This document shows positions 53,159-63,486 of a stretch of DNA of 64,000 nt, piece after piece. The notes beneath the pieces were generated by a model. It saw nothing but the letters and a program-made list of their open reading frames with translations, was not told the DNA's origin and made no database searches. The stretch spans positions 248,001-312,000 of the forward strand of contig OZ246975.1 of NCBI GenBank assembly GCA_965232485.1, in the 5' to 3' direction. Both the position numbers and the translations under genes were made by a program. Within the stretch, counting starts at the first letter, position 1, and each line of letters starts with the position of its first letter. The stretch comes from VXPQ01 sp965232485. GTDB taxonomy: Bacteria > Bacteroidota > Rhodothermia > Rhodothermales > VXPQ01.

Positions 53159-54139
53159 ATGTCGATGTCGCCTGCCCATAACGAAGCGTCCATCGCCGAA
53201 CGCATGCAAGCGTTCGTGCAGGAACTTCAGTGCACGATCCGCCGCGCGATCGAGGAACTGGACGGGCAGGCCGTGTTTCGGGAGGACGCCTGGGACCGTC
53301 CCGGGGGCGGCGGGGGGGTGTCGGCGGCGCTTTCCGGAGGCGCCGTACTGGAAAAGGCGGGCGTCAATACGTCCGTCGTACATGGCGAACTGCCCGAACA
53401 TGTGCTTGCAGATCTTTTGGGAGGGCGCTCGGGCGTCGCGACGCGCTCGTTTTTCGCGACGGGCCTTTCGCTGGTGTTTCATCCGATCAATCCGCATGTG
53501 CCATCCGTCCACGCCAATTTTCGATATTTTGCGCTGGGCGAGGATCGTTCCCGCCCGGTGGATCAATGGTTCGGGGGCGGCGCCGACCTTACCCCGTACT
53601 ATCCGTTTCTTGAAGACGTACAGCATTTTCACCGGACCTGGAAGGAAGTATGCGATGCGCACGACATAGCCGATTACGAGGCATTCAAGCAACAGTGCGA
53701 CGCCTATTTCTATCTGCCGCACAGGGAGGAGACGCGGGGCGTTGGCGGCATATTCTTCGATGGCTTGCGGGACGCTCCGGAGGAAACGTTTGCGTTCGCG
53801 CGGCAAGCGGGCGAGGCGTTTCTCCGGTCCTGGCTTCCCATTGCGGAGCGCCGACGCAGAGAGCCGTACGGCGAACGTGAGCGGGCGTTTCAGGCGCTGC
53901 GGCGCGCGCGGTATGTCGAGTTCAATCTGCTCCATGATCGCGGTACGAAATTCGGCATAGACACCGGCGGGCGAACAGAAAGCATTTTGATGAGTTTGCC
54001 GCCTGTAGCCCGCTGGCGATACGCCTGGGTTCCCGATCCAGAGACGGCCGAAGGTCGTTTGCAATGGTTTTTGCGTCCGAGGGACTGGCTTTCCCTCGCG
54101 CCCGACAGCGCCCCGCCGAGGAATCCCCGGCGGAGTTAG
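53159..54139 (+). CDS. hemF: Oxygen-dependent coproporphyrinogen III oxidase
   Basis: A 326-residue protein. The motifs WDRPGGGGGVSAALSGGAVL, FHPINPHVPSVHANFRYFA, WFGGGADLTPYYPF and ETRGVGGIFFDGL and then YVEFNLLHDRGTKFGIDTGG mark HemF. It is an O2-dependent enzyme, so the organism makes haem aerobically. It starts 18 bases after the pseudouridine synthase. Together with hemE, hemH and hemL it forms one locus. Confidence 0.96.
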   Translation: MSMSPAHNEASIAERMQAFVQELQCTIRRAIEELDGQAVFREDAWDRPGGGGGVSAALSGGAVLEKAGVNTSVVHGELPEHVLADLLGGRSGVATRSFFATGLSLVFHPINPHVPSVHANFRYFALGEDRSRPVDQWFGGGADLTPYYPFLEDVQHFHRTWKEVCDAHDIADYEAFKQQCDAYFYLPHREETRGVGGIFFDGLRDAPEETFAFARQAGEAFLRSWLPIAERRRREPYGERERAFQALRRARYVEFNLLHDRGTKFGIDTGGRTESILMSLPPVARWRYAWVPDPETAEGRLQWFLRPRDWLSLAPDSAPPRNPRRS

Positions 54140-54224
54140 TGGAAACTTCAACGTCCAAACGAAACTCCAATAGTATTTTATCCGAATAACTGTCCCCCCC
54201 CGTTTTCGCATCCCGTTTCTCCCC

Positions 54225-55523
54225 ATGACGCCGCGAGAATTTCTTAAAAGATATTCCTGGAACCGCCGTCTTGTAACGGGTGCGTTTTTTTCTTCCGATT
54301 CGTTGCGGATCGAGCGGGGGGATACGGTGGGCGTCGTACTGTTTAATCTGGGCGGCCCGGAGAAACAAGAAGATATTGCTCCGTTTTTGTACAACCTTTT
54401 CATGGATCCCGCCATTATCGATATTCCGGTTGGCGGGTTGTTGCGACACGGGTTGTGTCGCCTTATTTCCCGGCGCCGCTCAAAGAAGGTGGGCAAGGAT
54501 TACGAGGCGATAGGGGGCGGGTCTCCCATCAACCGGCTAACGCGCGAGCAAGCGAGGGCGCTCGAAGAACGTCTGATGCGGGATTACGGTCGGGCCGAAG
54601 GCGTCGTCTTCCGGACCTATCCGGCCATGCGTTATTGGCGGCCCTTCAGCGAGGAGGCTGCCGAAAAAATGCAACGCGACGGGGTAAACAAAGTAGTGCT
54701 TTTGCCCTTGTATCCGCAGTATTCCAAGACCACCACGGGAGCTTCGCTGGCCTACTGGCATGCGCTGCAGGAAGCTGGGGAAATGCCAGCGTGGGAGACC
54801 ACATCGGTGTTCGAATACGCGGCGCACCCGGCGTATGTGCAGGCAATTTCCGAACGTATCGACGAGGCCTTTCAGCGTTTCCATCGGTCCGAGCGCAGCG
54901 GCGCGCATTTGCTTTTTAGCGCGCATGGTACGCCGCTGCGGGAAATGAAGGAGCGGCGCGATCCCTATTGCTGTCTGATCCATTCGACGGTGGACCGGGT
55001 GATGGCGCACCGCAAGTTCGATTATCCCTATCATGTTTCGTTTCAGAGCAAGGTAGGCCCCATGGAATGGCTGACGCCGAGTACGATCGACAAAGTAGAG
55101 GAACTTGGCCGAAAAGGGGTGGCCTCCCTCGTCGTGGTTCCGATCGCTTTTGTGACGGATCACATAGAAACGGCCTTCGAGCTGGACGTGGAATTGCGCG
55201 AACAGGCCGAAACGGCAGGCGTCCATCGGTTTGAAGTCATGTCAGGCCTGAATTGTCACCCGCTTTTTATGGAGGCGCTGTCGGAGGCTGTGGTTTCGCA
55301 ACTCACCTTTGCGCCGGCGACGAAGGAGTCGCGTCCCGCCAGGACGTCCGATTTGCTTTCCGGAGTTGGGGATGTTTCGCGCAAGGCCCGCGCTTTATGT
55401 CCCGTGCATGTGTCCCCCCGGCCCGCCGGGCGGCGTACGCGGTGCAGGCAATGCGAGGTGATCGCCGAGGCAAGAAGGTGGGTTGCGCCTGTGCCCCCGC
55501 TGGCCTCAGAAGCATCCGCATAG
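54225..55523 (+). CDS. hemH: Ferrochelatase with cysteine-containing C-terminal extension
   Basis: 432 residues from ATG 54225; GTG 54327, in front of VGVVLFNLGGPE, is a possible later start. GVVLFNLGGPEKQEDIAPFL, PLYPQYSKTTTGASL, HLLFSAHGTPLREMKERRDP (catalytic His) and VVPIAFVTDHIETAFELDVE (Glu/His) are family motifs. Ferrochelatase usually ends soon after the GLNCHPLF region, but here about 70 residues follow, with cysteines in the pattern C-x14-C-x2-C near the end. With the cysteine of GLNCH this could make a [2Fe-2S] site as known in some bacterial and animal ferrochelatases; this is inference. Confidence 0.93.
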   Translation: MTPREFLKRYSWNRRLVTGAFFSSDSLRIERGDTVGVVLFNLGGPEKQEDIAPFLYNLFMDPAIIDIPVGGLLRHGLCRLISRRRSKKVGKDYEAIGGGSPINRLTREQARALEERLMRDYGRAEGVVFRTYPAMRYWRPFSEEAAEKMQRDGVNKVVLLPLYPQYSKTTTGASLAYWHALQEAGEMPAWETTSVFEYAAHPAYVQAISERIDEAFQRFHRSERSGAHLLFSAHGTPLREMKERRDPYCCLIHSTVDRVMAHRKFDYPYHVSFQSKVGPMEWLTPSTIDKVEELGRKGVASLVVVPIAFVTDHIETAFELDVELREQAETAGVHRFEVMSGLNCHPLFMEALSEAVVSQLTFAPATKESRPARTSDLLSGVGDVSRKARALCPVHVSPRPAGRRTRCRQCEVIAEARRWVAPVPPLASEASA

Positions 55524-55571
55524 CCCGTTTTTTGCATCCTCTTGTCCCGAAGACAGCCCTGAAAGGTTGCA

Positions 55572-56861
55572 ATGTCTGAGTCCAGCATGGCGCTATGCGA
55601 AAGGGCGCGGCACGTTATTCCGGGCGGCGTAAATTCGCCGGTGCGGGCTTTTGGAGCCGTAGGGGGGACGCCTCTTTTTCTTCGAAGCGCTTCGGGGGCC
55701 TGGGTCGAGGACGAGGATGGACGCCGCTACATAGATTACGTGGGCTCGTGGGGGCCGATGCTTTTCGGCCATGCGGAGCCGTCGATTGTGGAGGCCGTGG
55801 CGGAAACAGCGCAACGGTCCACCTCTTTTGGCGCGCCTACCCGGCTGGAAGTCGAGATGGCCGAACTCGTTGTACGGCTGGCGCCTTCCATCGAAATGGT
55901 TCGCATGGTGAATTCCGGTACGGAAGCGACCATGAGCGCCGTGCGGCTTGCGCGAGGTTTTACGGGGCGGGACAAGATTGTGAAGTTCGAGGGGAATTAT
56001 CACGGGCACGCCGATTTTTTTCTTGCGGCGGCAGGCAGCGGCGTCGCTACGTTCGGACGCCCCGGCTCGCCCGGCGTGCCTCCTGCAGCAATTCGGGATA
56101 CGCTGCTGGCCCGGTATAACGATGCGGCAAGCGCAGCCCGTCTTTTCGAAGCCCATGGAGACGACATTGCCTGCGTGATCGTGGAGCCCGTGGCGGGAAA
56201 CATGGGCTGCGTACCCCCCGAGCCGGGCTTCCTGGAAGGGCTTCGGAGCCTGTGTACGGATCGGGGGGCCTTGCTTGTGTTCGACGAAGTAATGACCGGA
56301 TTTCGCGTAGCCTCGGGCGGCGCCCAGGCGCGCTACGGGGTGTATCCCGACGTAACCGCGCTGGGCAAGGTGTTGGGCGGCGGGTTGCCTGCGGGCGCCT
56401 ATGGGGGGCGGCGCGACGTTATGGAGCATCTTGCTCCGTCCGGTCCCGTCTATCAGGCGGGTACGCTTTCCGGCAATCCGCTGGCCATGGCGGCGGGGCG
56501 GGCGGCGCTCACGCGCATTCTGAACGATTCCGGGCTGTACGATCGGCTGGAAGCGCTGGGGGGCGCATTGGAAGAGGGGGTTCGCAAGAATCTCCGCGAC
56601 CTTGGCCTGGACTATTGCTTCGCGCGCATCGGCGCCATGGGGTCCCTTTTCTTTACGCATCGCCGCGTTACGGATTACGAAGGCGCCCGATCCTGCGATA
56701 CGAAGCGGTATGCGCAGTATTTTCATGCAATGCTGAAACGGGGAATTTATCTTCCTCCGTCGCAGTTCGAAGCCTTTTTTCTGTCGGCGGCGCATGGCGA
56801 CGATGAAATTGAGCAAACGCTTGCGGCCCAGCGCGAGGCGCTTGCGGAAATTCACTCCTAA
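55572..56861 (+). CDS. hemL: Glutamate-1-semialdehyde 2,1-aminomutase
   Basis: A 429-residue PLP enzyme. IPGGVNSPVRAFGAVGGTPL at about 16-35, NSGTEATMSAVRLARGFTGR, GNYHGHADFFLAAAGSG and DEVMTGFRVASGGAQARYG are landmarks; Lys266 in TALGKVLGGGLPAGAYGGR binds the cofactor. It makes 5-aminolevulinate from glutamate-1-semialdehyde, the C5 route. The next gene starts 11 bases downstream, so it is probably cotranscribed. Confidence 0.96.
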   Translation: MSESSMALCERARHVIPGGVNSPVRAFGAVGGTPLFLRSASGAWVEDEDGRRYIDYVGSWGPMLFGHAEPSIVEAVAETAQRSTSFGAPTRLEVEMAELVVRLAPSIEMVRMVNSGTEATMSAVRLARGFTGRDKIVKFEGNYHGHADFFLAAAGSGVATFGRPGSPGVPPAAIRDTLLARYNDAASAARLFEAHGDDIACVIVEPVAGNMGCVPPEPGFLEGLRSLCTDRGALLVFDEVMTGFRVASGGAQARYGVYPDVTALGKVLGGGLPAGAYGGRRDVMEHLAPSGPVYQAGTLSGNPLAMAAGRAALTRILNDSGLYDRLEALGGALEEGVRKNLRDLGLDYCFARIGAMGSLFFTHRRVTDYEGARSCDTKRYAQYFHAMLKRGIYLPPSQFEAFFLSAAHGDDEIEQTLAAQREALAEIHS

Positions 56862-56871
56862 CCTACTACGC

Positions 56872-58785
56872 ATGGCTATGCCGCAGGAATTCGGTGTTTC
56901 CGCTTCGGGCGCCTCGACCGAGCGCGTTCCTGTCGAAATTTTCGACAACCCTGTGTCGCTGACCCGGAAAGTAGCCGGGCGCATCGCCGACCTGATCCGG
57001 AAGTATCGGGCCGCCGGCGAAAAATTCGTGCTTGGCCTGCCCAGCGGCTCCACGCCCATCGGCGTATATCAGGAACTGATTCGGATGCACCGCGAAGAGG
57101 GGCTGGATTTTTCCGGCGTGGCGACGTTCAGCCTCGACGAATATTATCCCATAAAGCCGGATAGCGTGCAGAGTTACTACCGGTTCATGCGGGAAAATTT
57201 TTTCAACCATGTGAACATTCCGGACGAGCATATTCATGCGCCGGACAGCGCGCTTCCCGAAGAAGAAGCGATCGCCTTTTGCCAACGCTACGAAGCGGCG
57301 ATCAAAGAAGCGGGCGGGTTCGATTTTCTCCTTCTGGGGATTGGGCGCAGCGGGCATATCGGGTTCAACGAGCCGGGTTCCGGCCCCGAAACGGCTGCTC
57401 GCCTGATCGTGATCGACGAAATTACCCGAAAGGACGCCGCCTCCGATTTTTTCGGGGAAGAAAACGTACCCCGACAAGGCATTACGATCGGCGTTCGCTC
57501 GCTCCTCGCCGCCCGCGAAATCGTTCTGCTTGCGACCGGAGAACACAAGGCTTCCATTGTCCGCCGCGCGGTGGAGGAAGCGCCTAACCTGCAAGTCACC
57601 GCCAGTTATTTGCAGGAGCACCCGAACGCCGTCTTTTATCTGGATAGCGCCGCCGCCGGGGCGCTTGTTCGGATGAAAACGCCTTGGCTGGCAGGTTCCG
57701 TATCCTGGGATCGGGATATGGCGAAGCGGGCCGTGATCTGGCTAAGCGAGAAACTGGAGAAGGCCATTCTTACGCTGGACGAATCGGACTTTTACCGGCA
57801 TAATCTGCACGAACTGGTTTATGCGTACGGCAATATCGACAATCTGTGCCGCACGGTTTTCGAAGACCTGCGCAAACGCATCACCTATCCGGACGATCTC
57901 ATATCGGGTCAATCGGTGATCGTATTTAGCCCGCATCCGGACGACGACGTGATTTCCATGGGCGGTATGCTGGATAAGCTGGTGACCAACGGGAACGATG
58001 TTATCGTGGCGTATATGACGAATGGCTCCGTGGCTGTTTTCGACGCCGACGTGCGACGCTATCTTCAGTTTCTCGAATTCAGCCGGAATGCGCTGGGTTT
58101 GCAGGACGGGGTTTGTCCGGATTTCGAAAAACGATGCGACAGCGTCCTGCGGTTTCTGGAAAACAAGGCCCCGGGCGAGGTGGACACGGAGGACATACGC
58201 ACCATCAAAGCGAACATTCGCTATGCCGAGGCCATCGAGGCCATCGAAGTCATGGGCCTTGGCAAGAACAATGCACGCTTCCTCGATATGCCGTTTTACA
58301 AGACTGGACGGGTGCGAAAGGACCCGGTTGGTCCGGCGGATGAGCAGGCCGTGCTGGATTTGCTGGAGGAAATCCGCCCGGACCATATATTCGTAGCCGG
58401 AGACCTGTCCGACCCGCACGGAACGCATCGCATGTGCTACGAAGCGATCGGGGAGGCTTATCGGGCGTATACGGCCTCCCGCGCAGAAGAGCATGGTTTC
58501 CGCAAGCCGCTCATTTGGCTATACCGGGGCGCCTGGCAGGAATGGGATATTCACATGGCCGATGTTTTTCTGCCCCTGTCCAAGGCGGACCTGGACCGCA
58601 AGGTCGAATCCATTTACAAGCACGAGAGCCAGAAAGACCGCGCGATGTTTCCAGGGGCATACGACGAACGCGAATTCTGGCAGCGCGCCCGGGATCGGAA
58701 TACGAATACGGCCCGCGCCCTGAACAAACTGGGCCTGCCCGAATTCTACGCCGCCGAGGCGTACGTCACGACGTTCAATCTGTAG
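56872..58785 (+). CDS. nagB: Glucosamine-6-phosphate deaminase fused to a PIG-L deacetylase domain
   Basis: 637 residues from ATG 56872; ATG 56878 is two codons in. The NagB half shows FVLGLPSGSTPIGVYQEL, FSLDEYYPI and LLGIGRSGHIGFNEPGSGPE. A linker leads at about residue 345 to the PIG-L half: VIVFSPHPDDDVISMGG and DLSDPHGTHRMCY, with metal-binding His and Asp residues. NagB turns glucosamine-6-phosphate into fructose-6-phosphate and ammonia; the PIG-L half suggests de-N-acetylation of the precursor in one chain. Two-domain proteins of this type are known in Bacteroidota. The NagB usual length is about 270. Confidence 0.9.
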   Translation: MAMPQEFGVSASGASTERVPVEIFDNPVSLTRKVAGRIADLIRKYRAAGEKFVLGLPSGSTPIGVYQELIRMHREEGLDFSGVATFSLDEYYPIKPDSVQSYYRFMRENFFNHVNIPDEHIHAPDSALPEEEAIAFCQRYEAAIKEAGGFDFLLLGIGRSGHIGFNEPGSGPETAARLIVIDEITRKDAASDFFGEENVPRQGITIGVRSLLAAREIVLLATGEHKASIVRRAVEEAPNLQVTASYLQEHPNAVFYLDSAAAGALVRMKTPWLAGSVSWDRDMAKRAVIWLSEKLEKAILTLDESDFYRHNLHELVYAYGNIDNLCRTVFEDLRKRITYPDDLISGQSVIVFSPHPDDDVISMGGMLDKLVTNGNDVIVAYMTNGSVAVFDADVRRYLQFLEFSRNALGLQDGVCPDFEKRCDSVLRFLENKAPGEVDTEDIRTIKANIRYAEAIEAIEVMGLGKNNARFLDMPFYKTGRVRKDPVGPADEQAVLDLLEEIRPDHIFVAGDLSDPHGTHRMCYEAIGEAYRAYTASRAEEHGFRKPLIWLYRGAWQEWDIHMADVFLPLSKADLDRKVESIYKHESQKDRAMFPGAYDEREFWQRARDRNTNTARALNKLGLPEFYAAEAYVTTFNL

Positions 58786-58830
58786 GGCCGGGTCGTCCGA
58801 CCGGATGAAGAGGAAGGGGGCCTGCGGGCG

Positions 58831-61800
58831 TTATTCGCCGGATGCGATGTCGTCTTCGGGCGCTTCGTCGTCTTCTTCTCCTTCGTTCCGTCGTCCCATG
58901 ATGCGGTAGAAAAGGCGGCCCCAGGTCGAGAATCCCGTGGTGTACGAAAGGCCCGCCCCTGTTGTATTGGCGCTGTTGTCCGCCTCCGCGCCGAGCAGGA
59001 GGCCGTCTTCCTTTCGGTAGAACACGTCCATGGATACGTGTGGTCCCAGGCGCACTTCCACCACGAATTCTTCCAGCCCGTTTCGCTGTCGGGTTTCGTT
59101 GTTATTCACGACGCCCTCTCCCCGGATGATGAGCCGTTCGTCGAGCAATTGCAGGGCCACGCCAAGGGCCACGCCAAGGTCCTGGGCATTTTCTCCATAC
59201 ACGTTCAGGTCGAGTTCCACGCCCGGGAAGGCGTTGTTGATATACCGGTTGAGTTGGCCGGCGAGCAGTTGCGAGAGACTGTGGACAGCGAGGGCTTCGC
59301 CGCTTGTTCTCGTGAGAGGTCGCTCCTCGACAAGCAGGAACGAATTCGTAAGGAGTACGCTGGTGGCGTACTGGGCGGCTCGTTCCGGCTGATTGAGGAG
59401 CGCTTCCAGGCCTTCGTAGTTGCCTATGTAGCTCCGCTTTTCCCGATCCACGGAGAGCCTCAGGTCGATGATAGGCGTCGTCACGCTACCGCTTACGTCC
59501 AATTCTATGACGAGTGGAATGAGCTGGCGCTGTTGCGCGCCGAACCCCAGTCCTTCCGGGGAAGCGCGGGTCCGGTACGAGGCCGCGATAGCCATGATGG
59601 CGTTGAGCGGATCGCCGTTCCAGGTGATGACGCCGCTATCGATGATGAATCGGCGGGAGAATCCGGCAGCCGTAAACAGGTAGTTTCCCGAGGTGACGTT
59701 GAAATCGCCGAACGTGAAGAACTCGCCTTCGGTGCGTCCCAATTGCACGCGCCCGTTCCCCTGTGCGGTGATGACGTCGCCGAGTAGCGGATCAATGACC
59801 AGGTGCACCGTGGTGCCTTCCGGGCTCAGGATGTTGACGTCCATCATAAGGCCGTCCACGAAGGGCCGTTCGCCGTGGGCGCGTTCCGCGCCCCGCCCCT
59901 GCCGCGTCGGATCGCCGCCCATGGGGATATATCCTGTCGAATCTGCGAATACGATAAATCCGGTATCTGTGTTTTCGGCTGTTTCGGCGACCGGAATGTA
60001 GAGTTCGCTGCCCGAGGTAGTCCTTAATTCGCTTGAGGCGAGAAGCGCGTTCGAAGCCGGTCCCCTGAGTTCTATGTCGCCGGAGGCCCAGATGCGTCCG
60101 TAGAAAGGCAATTCCCGCGAATTGCGCACATTCATCACATTGAGCCGGTTGAGCTCCCCTTCCAGGTCGAAAGAGAAGAAGCGATAATCGTTGAACAGGA
60201 TGGATCCGCCTACGACAGCGGTTCCTCTTCGGGTATCGGACAGGTGCAGGTTGGCGAGATGTACGCCCCGCCTGTCCACGACAAGCGGGCCGGTTGCTTC
60301 AAAGGCGAGTTGGAATTCCGGAACCCGAAACCGCACCGCGTGCAAAGCGAGGTCCGCATTGAAGATCGGTCTTGAAAAATCTCCCCCGATATATCCGCTT
60401 CCGTTGACATATCCGGTTACGTTCGAAATGGCTTCGCTGAACAGGCGTTCGAAGAAAAATGCATTCGCTTGCCTGATGCGCACATTCAGTTCCAGGGCGC
60501 CTGGATCCCTCGTTTGGGAAGCGTTTCGCGGCCCGGGGAGTCGAAAGAAGCCGTTCACGGCCAGATCGTTCTGATCGGGCAGGAGGTCGCCGTCGCTGGA
60601 CGCTGAGGGGGCGAGGCGGGCTTGCAGGGCAATGTTCGGCGAGCCGGGAATGTAGCGGCTGTCCAGCGTCAGGTAGCCCAGCGGGCGTCCCCGGAACGTC
60701 AGGGCGTCCACGAAAACCTGGCCCGTGAGTTCGGGTTTTCGTCCCCAGCCCGTAAAGGCGATTCGCCCCCCGAGTTGTCCATCGACGGTGTTGCGCAAGC
60801 CTGTCAGTTCGCTCACATGTTGCATCCGGATCGCCTCCGCATGGATGAACAGCGTGTCCTGCGGCGCCGCGGAGAGCGTACCGGTGATATGTAGCCCTTC
60901 CGCATCCGAAAGAAGGTCGTCCTCGCGGGCAATGCGGATGTCGGGGATGTGAATCGCTTCCTTGTAGAAGTCGATGACCCGGTTTCCGGTTGCGGTCCAT
61001 ACCTGATTTTTGGCGGCGATCCGGAGATGCTCGATAAGCAGGCGATTGCGGTTGGGCAGCATATCCATGCGGGCGCGCAAGCGCAATGGCTCTGTAGCCC
61101 CGGGCATGCTTGCCTCTGCCGTAATTCCGAACGTCCTGTTCTCAAAATCGCTCTTGAGGGAGGCTTGCCCCAGACGGCGCCCTCGGATGCGCATATCCCG
61201 AACCGTTGCCGACAGAGTCGACTGCAAGGTGCGCGCGATGGCGTTGGCGTCGTTGCTTTCGGCGGACAGGGCGCTCGCCATGTCATAGATCAAGACCTCG
61301 TCGGTCCGTAGCGAATCGGCGTTGACCTGTATGTCGAGGCCGAATCGGTCAGGCGCCAGCAGGAGGCGGCCTTCGGCGCGCAGATCGGTATGCACGACAG
61401 GCAGGCCTGGCCACAGCGCGGCCAGAATATCCGAACGCAGCATATGCGCCTGTAAAGCAAGGCGCCTTGCTTTCAGGCTGTCCGCCGCGTGGCTTCCGGC
61501 GGGTTGCTCGAAGCGGGGCGCGGCTATTTTCCCGGCGATCGTACGGTATGGTTTCGATATTTCGTATGTGGCTTCGCGGGCAATGGCTTCGCCCCAGCGC
61601 CGCGCAAGCCGGATGACCGGTTTCAGGGCTACGTCGCCCGTAATTCGCACGGTCGCTATGTCGCCGGTCAGCATGATTTCGGATCCGTCGGGGCGGCCTG
61701 CATTGTCTTGCCGGATCGACAACGAAGACCGGTGCGCCGGAATCTCGCGGCGGATCGTTCCTGAAGTGAGGACGGACGGCTCGAACGTCACCTCCGCGGC

Positions 61801-63477
61801 GCCCTCGAAATTTGTCCACGATATGCCGCTTCCTTCCAGTTCGAATCGCGTGTTGAACGAGGAGAAAAGAGAGTCGTTGCGCAGAATATTGCCCAGGTCC
61901 AGCCGGGTTGTTGCGCCTTCCACGCGGTATCGGGCAAGCGCTCCCGTGCGATCCGCTTCGAGCGAAGCCGCCACCGAGCCGTCTCCTTCCGTCGCCTGGA
62001 GCGCGCCCCGAAAGGCTTGCGGCGTGCCGGTTACGACGGCATAGAGCGTATCCAGGCTTCGGGAGGCGGCGCGGGACCGCGTTAGCGCCAGCTCGACCTC
62101 TCCAGTCAGTTCCGAAAGCCCCGGCCCTGCTCCCTGCAGGGCTATTCGCCCCGTGAGATCGCTTGTCAGGTTCGGTTTTCTGAGTATGCGGCCAGTATCT
62201 ATGTGATCCAGGTCTATGGCGCTTTCTACGGAAAGCCCTTCCTCGTTCAGTGCGATCCAGGCGTTGCCCTCGATGCGTCCGGCTTCGGTTTCGACCGTGA
62301 ATTCATGGGCGCCTCGCCAATGCGGCGCGGTTTCTTCTGTGCGGAAATGCGCCGCGCCGTACGCATAGCCTGTAAAATCGATGCGGTCCAGATGTTCGAA
62401 GGAGGGGATATCCATGGCCCCCTGCAGGGAGCGTATATCCCGTCCGTACAGGCGGCCTTCCCGGATGGCCAATTCGTAATCCAGCGAATCCGGCAGGCCC
62501 AGCAGGGTTCCTTCGATGGCCAGCGCGGAGGCGTTTCGTTCAAGGTCGATTCGGTCCACGACGAGCGCTTCGACGGACCCCCGGACGCTTCCTGCCATCG
62601 TAACGGTTTCGAGGGGAGGCAGGGCCGGAAATACCCGACGCATTTCGTCGGAGTCTATCGTGCTGCGATCCACGCGGATATCCAGCGTCGGGGAGGTCGC
62701 CGCGCCAGAAAGCGTATCCGGGACGGATATTGAACCGTTCAGGTGCAGATCGCTCCGGGCCGTGCGCAGTTGCGCGTCATGGAGTGCGATATGGCCTTCC
62801 TGCGCGGTCAGCCGCCCGTGCAGCTGATTGATTTCCATATCCGGTTCGACAAGCCGCGCGCTGAAATCGAGCGCCTCGACGGTTTTGGCTTCCGGCCCCA
62901 GATCAATCGCGAGGCGGGCGTTTACCTCTTTCATGGAGGCATTGCTCCAGTCGAACAGGTTGTCGGAATCGATGGGCTGGGCCGATCGCGTCTGGATGCT
63001 TCCGTCCGCGATATTCACCAGGCTGGACCGAAACGACCAAGGGTTCGGATTCGACCGGGACGTATCGGTAACCGCCCGGAAAACGTCGGCGATATTCCAC
63101 TCGCCCGATGCGTTTCGCTCCAGGCTGAAGCGAGGCCGAACGAGGGTAACATGCCCGATTGAGACGGTGCGGTTAATCAGCGAACGCCAGGTCGGATGCA
63201 GGATCACCGAATCGATGCGGGCGATTGTTCCGCCTTCGGCGTCGCGCACGACCACTTGATCTGCGGCAAGCTGTCCGGGTACGCTGCCCGACAAACCCCC
63301 GATCTCCAGACGCCCCGATAGCGCGCTGTTTGCAAGGCGCAGGGTCCCCATGCGGAGCGTTTCTCTCCCTTGCTCCGTACGGGCCAGGGCGAAGAAGGCC
63401 AGCACGCCGAACAGCCCCGCATACAAGGCGAACTGCAGGAGACGGCCCAGGGCGCGTATGACTTGGTTTGAGGACAA
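58831..63477 (-). CDS. tamB: Translocation and assembly module protein TamB
   Basis: A 1548-residue protein with a single N-terminal membrane anchor (LLQFALYAGLFGVLAFFALA). A long AsmA-like/DUF490 beta-taco follows, with repeats of the type LAADQVVVRDAEGGTIARID and VNGFFRLPGP. The C-terminal DUF490 region shows GEFFTFGDFNVTSGNYLFTA and FGVALGVALQLLDE-type strands, ending in a barrel-like stretch (GLSYTTGFSTWGRLFYRIMG). TamB spans the periplasm and moves lipids or outer-membrane proteins with TamA. It converges with nagB. Slightly longer than many homologues. Confidence 0.85.
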   Translation of the reverse strand: MSSNQVIRALGRLLQFALYAGLFGVLAFFALARTEQGRETLRMGTLRLANSALSGRLEIGGLSGSVPGQLAADQVVVRDAEGGTIARIDSVILHPTWRSLINRTVSIGHVTLVRPRFSLERNASGEWNIADVFRAVTDTSRSNPNPWSFRSSLVNIADGSIQTRSAQPIDSDNLFDWSNASMKEVNARLAIDLGPEAKTVEALDFSARLVEPDMEINQLHGRLTAQEGHIALHDAQLRTARSDLHLNGSISVPDTLSGAATSPTLDIRVDRSTIDSDEMRRVFPALPPLETVTMAGSVRGSVEALVVDRIDLERNASALAIEGTLLGLPDSLDYELAIREGRLYGRDIRSLQGAMDIPSFEHLDRIDFTGYAYGAAHFRTEETAPHWRGAHEFTVETEAGRIEGNAWIALNEEGLSVESAIDLDHIDTGRILRKPNLTSDLTGRIALQGAGPGLSELTGEVELALTRSRAASRSLDTLYAVVTGTPQAFRGALQATEGDGSVAASLEADRTGALARYRVEGATTRLDLGNILRNDSLFSSFNTRFELEGSGISWTNFEGAAEVTFEPSVLTSGTIRREIPAHRSSLSIRQDNAGRPDGSEIMLTGDIATVRITGDVALKPVIRLARRWGEAIAREATYEISKPYRTIAGKIAAPRFEQPAGSHAADSLKARRLALQAHMLRSDILAALWPGLPVVHTDLRAEGRLLLAPDRFGLDIQVNADSLRTDEVLIYDMASALSAESNDANAIARTLQSTLSATVRDMRIRGRRLGQASLKSDFENRTFGITAEASMPGATEPLRLRARMDMLPNRNRLLIEHLRIAAKNQVWTATGNRVIDFYKEAIHIPDIRIAREDDLLSDAEGLHITGTLSAAPQDTLFIHAEAIRMQHVSELTGLRNTVDGQLGGRIAFTGWGRKPELTGQVFVDALTFRGRPLGYLTLDSRYIPGSPNIALQARLAPSASSDGDLLPDQNDLAVNGFFRLPGPRNASQTRDPGALELNVRIRQANAFFFERLFSEAISNVTGYVNGSGYIGGDFSRPIFNADLALHAVRFRVPEFQLAFEATGPLVVDRRGVHLANLHLSDTRRGTAVVGGSILFNDYRFFSFDLEGELNRLNVMNVRNSRELPFYGRIWASGDIELRGPASNALLASSELRTTSGSELYIPVAETAENTDTGFIVFADSTGYIPMGGDPTRQGRGAERAHGERPFVDGLMMDVNILSPEGTTVHLVIDPLLGDVITAQGNGRVQLGRTEGEFFTFGDFNVTSGNYLFTAAGFSRRFIIDSGVITWNGDPLNAIMAIAASYRTRASPEGLGFGAQQRQLIPLVIELDVSGSVTTPIIDLRLSVDREKRSYIGNYEGLEALLNQPERAAQYATSVLLTNSFLLVEERPLTRTSGEALAVHSLSQLLAGQLNRYINNAFPGVELDLNVYGENAQDLGVALGVALQLLDERLIIRGEGVVNNNETRQRNGLEEFVVEVRLGPHVSMDVFYRKEDGLLLGAEADNSANTTGAGLSYTTGFSTWGRLFYRIMGRRNEGEEDDEAPEDDIASGE

Positions 63478-63486
63478 GGCGCATGG

